In this document: positions 1 to 3,962 of the stretch, one piece after another
Layout: each line of letters begins with the position of its first letter
Numbering within the stretch: position 1 is the stretch's first letter
Source: Clostridiales bacterium
Lineage (GTDB): Bacteria; Bacillota; Clostridia; Lachnospirales; Lachnospiraceae
Length of the DNA stretch: 5,045 bases
Assembly (NCBI GenBank): GCA_021199135.1
Contig: JAJQIQ010000178.1
Span: forward strand, 1 to 5,045
Direction of reading: 5' to 3'
Translations under genes and position numbers: made by a program
Notes under the pieces: model-generated
Seen by the model: the letters and a program-made list of their open reading frames with translations, nothing else
What the model was told of the DNA's origin: nothing
Database searches by the model: none

Positions 1-359
1 ATGTCCACGACGTCCACCGAGAACACCTCCGCGATCTGGAACACCTCGGCCTTCTGCTTCGTGTCGATGTCCATTATCTTTGCGAATAAAATTTCCTTCA
101 TGTGGAGCGGAACCGATGTCAGGTCGATGACCTTTATGACCTCGACCATGCGGTTTAATTGCTTTTTTATCTGCTCAAAAGTGACATCGTCGCTCGTCAC
201 GCAAATTGTCATCCGCGATACGGTCTCGTCCTCGGTCGTGCCGACTGTGAGCGACTGGAGGTTGTATGATTTCGCGGAAAAAAGGCCGGACACCTTCGCG
301 AGCACCCCGACCTGATTCTCCACATATAGCGCAATCCAGCGGTTTTTCATCTCTGACAT
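1..359 (-). CDS. ilvN: Acetolactate synthase small (regulatory) subunit, C-terminus cut by window edge
   Basis: This is the regulatory subunit of acetohydroxyacid synthase, which binds IlvB in the cytoplasm, raises its activity and usually confers valine feedback inhibition. 119 whole codons are visible. The family is usually about 160 residues or more, so the end of the C-terminal domain lies beyond the left edge. An ACT domain spans about residues 7-80, with 'ENQVGVLAKVSGLFS' and 'SLTVGTT' followed by 'SRMTICV'. N15, G18 and N33 line up with E. coli IlvH N11, G14 and N29, positions known for valine binding, so feedback control is probably kept (inference). The ATG at 359 is chosen because AGGAGG (371-366) lies 6 nt upstream; an in-frame ATG at 350 is the alternative but sits 15 nt from it. 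The gene starts 10 nt after ilvB, whose stop overlaps this ribosome site, so the two are probably translationally coupled. Confidence 0.96.
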   Translation of the reverse strand, partial: MSEMKNRWIALYVENQVGVLAKVSGLFSAKSYNLQSLTVGTTEDETVSRMTICVTSDDVTFEQIKKQLNRMVEVIKVIDLTSVPLHMKEILFAKIMDIDTKQKAEVFQIAEVFSVDVVD

Positions 360-365
360 GTCCGT

Positions 366-372
366 CCTCCTA
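366..372 (-). promoter_or_regulatory. ilvN ribosome binding site overlapping the ilvB stop codon
   Basis: On the minus strand the ilvB stop TAG (372-370) is the start of TAGGAGG, so the Shine-Dalgarno AGGAGG (371-366) shares bases with the stop codon. Spacing to the ilvN ATG at 359 is 6 nt. A ribosome ending ilvB sits on the site used to start ilvN, which suggests coupled synthesis of the two subunits (inference). It also fixes the ilvN start at 359. Confidence 0.85.
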
Positions 373-2091
373 CTTCAATATCATCTGGCTCATCGGGTTG
401 CCGCCCTGCACCATCGGCAGGACCAGCTCGTCCGATGCGATCATAAACTCTATCACCGTCGGCGCGTCGGTGTGCTTCTTAGCCTCCTCAAACGCCGCGT
501 CGATTTCATTCTCATCCTGCACGCGAAGCCCGTATGCCCCGTAGCTCTCGGAAAGCTTCACGAAATCCGGCACATAGGGCGGGCACGATTTCCCCGGTCC
601 CTTGCAGCCGAGCGGGCATGACGGGCGCTGCCGCAGGCAGGTCGCGATGTAGCGCTTGCCGTAGAAAAGCTCCTGCATCTGGCGCACCATGCCGAGGTAG
701 TCGTTGTTTAAGATGCAGATCGTGATCGCCGTCCCCTGCGTGACCGCCGTCGCCATCTCCTGTATGTTCATCTGGAAGCCGCCGTCGCCGGTGATGCAGA
801 CGACCTCGCGATTGGGGTTTGCGAGCTTCGCCCCGATCGACGCCGGGAGCCCGAATCCCATTGTGCCAAGGCCCCCCGAGGTTATCATCTGGCTTTCTCC
901 CTCGAGCTCGATGTACTGCGTCGCCCACATCTGGTGCTGCCCTACGTCGGTGACGAATATGCTCCCCGCGTAGTTTTTGTTTATGTGCTCCATTATCATC
1001 TGCGGGGTCATGCCGCGGTCGCGCCGCATCGCGAGCGGATTCTCGCTCTCCCACTCCTGTATCTGCTCCATCCACGCCGACGTGTCCTTCTCCTCTGCCC
1101 AGTCGATGAGCTTCTCGAGTGCGAGAGTCGCATCAGAGACGACCGGCACGTCGACGACGACGTTCCTCGATATCGACGCGCTGTCGATGTCGATGTGGAC
1201 GATCTTCGCGCCTGGCGCGAACTCGGTCAAATCGCCGGTTATGCGGTCGTTGAACCTCGTCCCGATTGAGAAGAGGAGGTCGCACTTGCTGATTGCCATG
1301 TTTGCCGCATACCTGCCGTGCATCCCGCAGTTCCCGATGTAGAGCGGGTGGTTCGTTGGGATTGCGCCCTTGCCCATTATCGTCGTGACGACTGGGACTT
1401 TCGTTCGCTCTACGAACTCCCTCATGAGAGCGTTCGCGTGGGATATGTTCACGCCGCCGCCCGCGAGGATGAGAGGCCTCTCGGCGGCCTTGAGCATCTT
1501 GTACGCGCGCTTGAGCTGCCCGATGTGGACGCTCATGTTCGGCTTGTAGCCGCGGATCTCTATCTTTTTCGGGTATTCCGACGGGCCGGATGCGACCTGG
1601 ATGTCCTTCGGAATGTCGACGAGCACCGGGCCGGGCTTTCCGGTCGATGCGATGTAAAACGCCATCCTGATTATCCTGCCTAGGTCCTCGCGGTTTCGCA
1701 CCGTCACGCCGTACTTCGTGACGCTGCGCGTCATGCCGACGATGTCCACCTCCTGGAAAGCGTCGTTTCCAATCAGGTTGAGCGGGACCTGGCCGGTGAA
1801 GCAGACGAGCGGGATGCTGTCGTAGAACGCGTCCGCAAGCCCGGTTATCGTGTTTGTCGCGCCGGGACCGCTCGTCACCAGGCACACGCCGACCTTGCCG
1901 GTGGAGCGGGCATAGCCCTCCGCCTCGTGGATGAGCGCCTGCTCATGCCTTCCCAGGACTATGCGTATGTCTTCCTTCTTGTAGAGCTCGTCGAAGAGGT
2001 CCGTGACCGTCCCGCCCGGGTAGGCGAATACCGTATCCACGTCCTCCTCCTCTAGCGCCTTCCTGAATAGTTTTCTCCCAGTGATGTCCAT
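370..2091 (-). CDS. ilvB: Acetolactate synthase large (catalytic) subunit, with Cys-rich insert
   Basis: This ThDP-dependent acetohydroxyacid synthase joins two pyruvates to 2-acetolactate, or pyruvate plus 2-ketobutyrate to 2-acetohydroxybutyrate, the first common step to valine, leucine and isoleucine. It is 573 aa, normal for the family. The N-terminal PYR domain has 'FAYPGG', the catalytic Glu E50 in 'GRHEQA', and 'VTSGPGATN' (72-80). The central FAD-associated domain is about 190-335 ('GMHG', 'GTRFNDRITG'). The C-terminal PP domain has 'DVGQHQMW' (382-389) and the ThDP/Mg motif from G435-D436-G437 to N462-N463. Two features are odd: M472 stands where most homologues have Trp ('GMVRQMQ'), and residues 485-503 carry four cysteines in a proline-rich insert before 'PDFVKL'. 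The start is ATG with AGGAGG (2104-2099) 7 nt upstream. The gene lies 18 nt after folA and 10 nt before ilvN. A catabolic AlsS is less likely because ilvN follows. Confidence 0.98.
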   Translation of the reverse strand: MDITGRKLFRKALEEEDVDTVFAYPGGTVTDLFDELYKKEDIRIVLGRHEQALIHEAEGYARSTGKVGVCLVTSGPGATNTITGLADAFYDSIPLVCFTGQVPLNLIGNDAFQEVDIVGMTRSVTKYGVTVRNREDLGRIIRMAFYIASTGKPGPVLVDIPKDIQVASGPSEYPKKIEIRGYKPNMSVHIGQLKRAYKMLKAAERPLILAGGGVNISHANALMREFVERTKVPVVTTIMGKGAIPTNHPLYIGNCGMHGRYAANMAISKCDLLFSIGTRFNDRITGDLTEFAPGAKIVHIDIDSASISRNVVVDVPVVSDATLALEKLIDWAEEKDTSAWMEQIQEWESENPLAMRRDRGMTPQMIMEHINKNYAGSIFVTDVGQHQMWATQYIELEGESQMITSGGLGTMGFGLPASIGAKLANPNREVVCITGDGGFQMNIQEMATAVTQGTAITICILNNDYLGMVRQMQELFYGKRYIATCLRQRPSCPLGCKGPGKSCPPYVPDFVKLSESYGAYGLRVQDENEIDAAFEEAKKHTDAPTVIEFMIASDELVLPMVQGGNPMSQMILK

Positions 2092-2109
2092 CCCGTGTCC
2101 TCCTAAATT

Positions 2110-2601
2110 TCATCTCTTGCGTTCATATCGGTAAAAGAAAAATTCGATGTCAAAATATGTCTGCTCCTCGCTGTCGCCCGTCATCACCCACTCCGGTCTC
2201 TCGTCGAGGTTCGGAAAGTAGGCGTCAGCGTCGTAGGAATAATTTATCTTCGTGATGTGCGCCACGTCGCAGAAATCCAAGAGCTCCCGATAGACCTGTC
2301 CGCCGCCGATCACGTACACGTCGCCGCTGTCGTAGGGAAGCAGCGCCTCCAAAAGCTCATCGACCGAGTGCACGACCTGCGCCCCCCGCACCTTATAATC
2401 CGGATTGTGGCTCAGTACGAAGCAAGTCCTCCCGTCCGGGGGCAGGGCGTTCGGGAAGCCCTCGAGCGTCTTCCTGCCCATCACGACGACCTTTCCCATC
2501 GTCTCCTCGCGGAAGAACTGCTGGTCCATCGGGATCTGCACGAGAAGCTTTCCGTTTTTGCCTATCGCCCAGTTGCTGTCGACGGCTGCGATTAGATTCA
2601 T
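2110..2601 (-). CDS. folA: Dihydrofolate reductase, 163 aa
   Basis: This enzyme reduces 7,8-dihydrofolate to tetrahydrofolate with NADPH, feeding one-carbon metabolism for thymidylate, purine, glycine and Met-tRNA formylation; it is cytoplasmic. At 163 aa the length is typical. Visible motifs are 'AAVDSNWAIGKNG' (5-17), the proton-donor acid D26 in 'IPMDQQFF', the NADPH-binding 'VVVMGRKT' (38-45), the second cofactor segment 'VIGGGQVY' (97-104), and 'ITKI' with T117, matching E. coli T113. Oddly, the Pro-Trp that normally precedes the catalytic Asp (E. coli P21-W22) is L20-V21 here ('KLLVQIP'). I recall similar 'LLVSIP' forms in Clostridia, so this is probably a lineage variant. The ATG at 2601 has AAGGAG (2612-2607) 5 nt upstream. 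A tRNA-Gly gene and a hairpin lie just upstream and ilvB starts 18 nt downstream, so folA appears to lead the ilvBN operon. No thyA is visible. Confidence 0.96.
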   Translation of the reverse strand: MNLIAAVDSNWAIGKNGKLLVQIPMDQQFFREETMGKVVVMGRKTLEGFPNALPPDGRTCFVLSHNPDYKVRGAQVVHSVDELLEALLPYDSGDVYVIGGGQVYRELLDFCDVAHITKINYSYDADAYFPNLDERPEWVMTGDSEEQTYFDIEFFFYRYERKR

Positions 2602-2620
2602 GATTTCTCCTTATTGTAAC

Positions 2621-2654
2621 AAAAATCCAGTTCCACATACGGAAACTGGATTTT
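2621..2654 (-). terminator. Stem-loop with T tract between tRNA-Gly and folA
   Basis: A 13-bp stem with a one-base bulge forms between 2622-2634 and 2641-2654 (bulge at 2643), with a 6-nt loop at 2635-2640. On the minus strand the core is CCAGTTTCC paired with GGAACTGG, flanked by A4 and T4, and the downstream arm runs into five Ts ending at 2621. It begins 7 nt after the tRNA discriminator base and ends 8 nt before the folA ribosome site. The form fits a Rho-independent terminator for the tRNA, but the T tract is short, so read-through into folA is plausible. It could also be a 5' stabilising hairpin on folA mRNA after tRNA processing. The A/T flanks make it potentially bidirectional, though no plus-strand gene needs it. 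Confidence 0.65.
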
Positions 2655-2661
2655 AATGAAG

Positions 2662-2734
2662 AGCGATAGACGGGACTCGAACCCGCGGTCTCGACCTTGG
2701 CAAGGTCGCGCGTTACCAACTACGCCACTATCGC
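2662..2734 (-). tRNA. tRNA-Gly with anticodon GCC
   Basis: The minus strand folds into a full cloverleaf of 73 nt. The acceptor stem GCGATAG (2734-2728) pairs perfectly with CTATCGC (2669-2663). The D arm has G10-C25, C11-G24, G12-C23 and U13-A22, and the loop carries G18-G19. The anticodon stem has five Watson-Crick pairs and the loop TTGCCAA gives anticodon GCC (2701-2699), which reads GGC and GGU. The variable loop is 5 nt. The T arm holds GGTTCGAGTCC with a terminal G49-U65 wobble. The discriminator is U73, the base expected for bacterial glycine tRNAs. CCA is not encoded (the next bases are CTT), so it must be added after RNase Z-type 3' trimming, as is common in Bacillota. A strong promoter lies upstream and a hairpin downstream. 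Confidence 0.97.
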
Positions 2735-2776
2735 ACAATCTGCGCTCTCGGCTCTCTGAGCCCTCAAACAAAGTAC

Positions 2777-2805
2777 ATCATATCAGATGAGAGCGCCCAT
2801 GTCAA
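2777..2805 (-). promoter_or_regulatory. Near-consensus sigma-A promoter of tRNA-Gly
   Basis: The minus strand has a perfect -35 TTGACA (2805-2800), a 17-nt spacer and a -10 TATGAT (2782-2777). TGA directly before the -10 makes it an extended -10 element. An A/T-rich run (about 2806-2826) sits where an UP element would lie. Transcription should start near 2770, giving a leader of about 35 nt before the tRNA. That leader contains a short hairpin (GGCTC-AGA-GAGCC, 2762-2750). This strength suits a stable RNA gene. It is also the closest convincing promoter upstream of folA, ilvB and ilvN. Confidence 0.88.
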
Positions 2806-2827
2806 CTGTTTTTTTAATTTTAAATTC

Positions 2828-3073
2828 CTAATCCTCCGAATCGCTCAGCGATGAAAAGTAGTCCTCCATGGAGGAGATGTTCGTGTATATCGTCTTTGTC
2901 GGTATATTCGACGCATAGAGCGAGTACCCGCTGTAGCACGCCCAGACCACGATCGCCGCGATGATTACCCACGCGACGGTGACCCCCGCGACATGCTGCC
3001 TCTTCTCCCTGCGGATTATCTTCTTGCGGTTCGCCTTCTCCTGCTTGTATCTCTCAACCTTTGCCTGGCTCAT
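2828..3073 (-). CDS. Small single-pass membrane protein, 81 aa, function unknown
   Basis: I do not recognise a named family. The protein has a strongly basic N-terminus (about residues 5-27, many Lys and Arg, 'KANRKKIIRREKR'), one hydrophobic segment at about 28-50 ('GVTVAWVIIAAIVVWACYSG'), and a polar tail ending in acidic residues ('SSLSDSED'). The positive-inside rule predicts N-in, C-out topology with about 30 residues outside. No signal peptidase site or lipobox is seen. I place the start at the ATG at 3073 because GGGAG (3083-3079) lies 5 nt upstream. A longer reading from TTG at 3085 would add four residues but has a ribosome site too close to it. The gene lies 76 nt after proC and 22 nt before the -35 of the tRNA promoter, with no clear terminator between. 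Similar small basic membrane proteins are common in Clostridia, but I cannot give a role. Confidence 0.8.
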   Translation of the reverse strand: MSQAKVERYKQEKANRKKIIRREKRQHVAGVTVAWVIIAAIVVWACYSGYSLYASNIPTKTIYTNISSMEDYFSSLSDSED

Positions 3074-3078
3074 TGTCT

Positions 3079-3083
3079 CTCCC
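3079..3083 (-). promoter_or_regulatory. Ribosome binding site deciding the start of the 81-aa membrane protein
   Basis: GGGAG on the minus strand lies 5 nt before the ATG at 3073. For the alternative TTG at 3085, the nearest purine-rich site (AAAGGA) ends only about one base upstream, too close to work well. The ATG is therefore preferred. Confidence 0.6.
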
Positions 3084-3094
3084 AATTCCTTTCA

Positions 3095-3123
3095 ATCATA
3101 GTACCGCATTTCATTCTACACAA
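3095..3123 (-). promoter_or_regulatory. Possible weak promoter for the 81-aa membrane protein
   Basis: The proC-membrane protein gap contains TTGTGT (3123-3118), a 17-nt spacer and TATGAT (3100-3095) on the minus strand. The -10 matches five of six consensus bases but the -35 only three. Predicted initiation near 3088 would leave a leader of about 15 nt, just enough for the GGGAG ribosome site. Co-transcription with proC is an equal alternative because no terminator is seen after proC. Confidence 0.35.
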
Positions 3124-3149
3124 ATTGGAAAGAAAAATCAAGAGGTAAT

Positions 3150-3950
3150 TTACATCTGCCTGGAAATGTCGAGGCACTTCATCACCGCCTCGATGACGCT
3201 GCTGCGCATCCCCCTCTCCTCGAGCACTCGCACCGCCTGGATCGTCGTGCCTGCCGGGGAGCAGACCATGTCCTTGAGCTCGCCGGGGTGCTTTCCCGTG
3301 TCGAGCACCATCTTCGCGCTCCCTAGGACCGCCTGCGCCGCGAACCGATAAGCCTGCGCACGGGGCATCCCGCCCGCGACCGCCGCGTCCGCCATCGCCT
3401 CTATGAACATGAACACGTAGGCCGGGGAACTCCCGCTCACCGCCGTCACCACGTCCATCAAGTGCTCCGCCACGACCTCGGTCTCCGAGAAGCCGCCGCA
3501 GATGTCCCGCACGAGCGCGAGGTCATCCTCGGTCACGAGGTCTCCCGCGCACATTCCCATCATCCCCGCGCCGACCATCGACGGGGCGTTGGGCATCGTG
3601 CGGATGACCTTGACATTGCCCCCGAACTGCTCCGACAGCCAGGCGAGCGTCTTGCCCGGGGCCATCGAGATTATGATTGCGCCCTTTTTCACGGAATCCT
3701 TGACCTCAGCTATGACTTCTTCATAAAACTGCGGCTTTACCGCGAGGAACAATATTTCCGAAAACTCCGCGACTTTTTTGTTGTCGAGCGTCGCCTGCAC
3801 CCCAAACTGCTCCGCCTTTGCATCGAGCGAGGCCTTGGTCTTGCAGGAAATCATTATGTCGCCCGGCTTGCACTTTCCAGACTCAAGTATTCCCCCCAGC
3901 ATCGCCGAGCCCATGTTCCCACAGCCGATGAATCCAATTTTTTTATCCAT
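3150..3950 (-). CDS. proC: Pyrroline-5-carboxylate reductase
   Basis: This enzyme reduces 1-pyrroline-5-carboxylate to L-proline with NAD(P)H, the last step of proline synthesis, in the cytoplasm. It is 266 aa, the normal family length. The N-terminal Rossmann domain opens with 'GFIGCGNMGSAM' (6-17, dinucleotide loop G9-x-G11-x-x-G14), followed by 'AVKPQ' (70-74) and 'RTMPNAPSMVGAGM' (117-130). The C-terminal helical dimerisation domain holds the signature 'VSGSSPAYVFMFIEAMADA' (171-189) and 'HPGELKDMVCSPAGTTI' (221-237), which bind the substrate. No key residue seems lost. The ATG at 3950 follows GAGGAAG, which overlaps the argJ stop TGA; the gap to argJ is only 12 nt, so the two are probably co-transcribed and coupled. 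The pairing links ornithine and proline synthesis, both starting from glutamate. I am very sure of the call. Confidence 0.97.
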   Translation of the reverse strand: MDKKIGFIGCGNMGSAMLGGILESGKCKPGDIMISCKTKASLDAKAEQFGVQATLDNKKVAEFSEILFLAVKPQFYEEVIAEVKDSVKKGAIIISMAPGKTLAWLSEQFGGNVKVIRTMPNAPSMVGAGMMGMCAGDLVTEDDLALVRDICGGFSETEVVAEHLMDVVTAVSGSSPAYVFMFIEAMADAAVAGGMPRAQAYRFAAQAVLGSAKMVLDTGKHPGELKDMVCSPAGTTIQAVRVLEERGMRSSVIEAVMKCLDISRQM

Positions 3951-3962
3951 ATTTTCACTTCC

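Noticed and set aside
1..315. Plus-strand open frame starting with ATG at base 1
   Set aside because: It is antisense to ilvN, whose ACT-domain protein reads clearly on the other strand; no ribosome site can be seen because it starts at the edge.
1133..1885. Long open frame (250 codons) on the minus strand inside ilvB
   Set aside because: It lies in another frame of a certain ilvB gene, is full of Arg, Gly, His and Pro as expected from a GC-rich shadow, and has no recognisable domain.
2613..2621. Extended -10-like TGTTACAAT just before folA on the minus strand
   Set aside because: No fitting -35 is present, and initiation about 7 nt downstream would remove the AAGGAG ribosome site of folA.
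2393..2719. 108-codon minus frame spanning the tRNA and the start of folA
   Set aside because: It runs through the tRNA gene and hairpin and overlaps folA out of frame; the tRNA and folA explain the region.
2742..2796. 8-bp inverted repeat, GCGCTCTC at 2742-2749 and GAGAGCGC at 2789-2796, flanking the tRNA start site
   Set aside because: The arms do not extend beyond 8 bp, are 39 nt apart, and only one would be in the transcript; it may be chance in GC-rich DNA.
3131..3178. Possible terminator after proC (TGCCT and AGGCA with a nearby T-rich run)
   Set aside because: The stem is only 5 bp with a 10-nt loop inside the coding end, and the T run is far downstream, so it does not fit a Rho-independent terminator.
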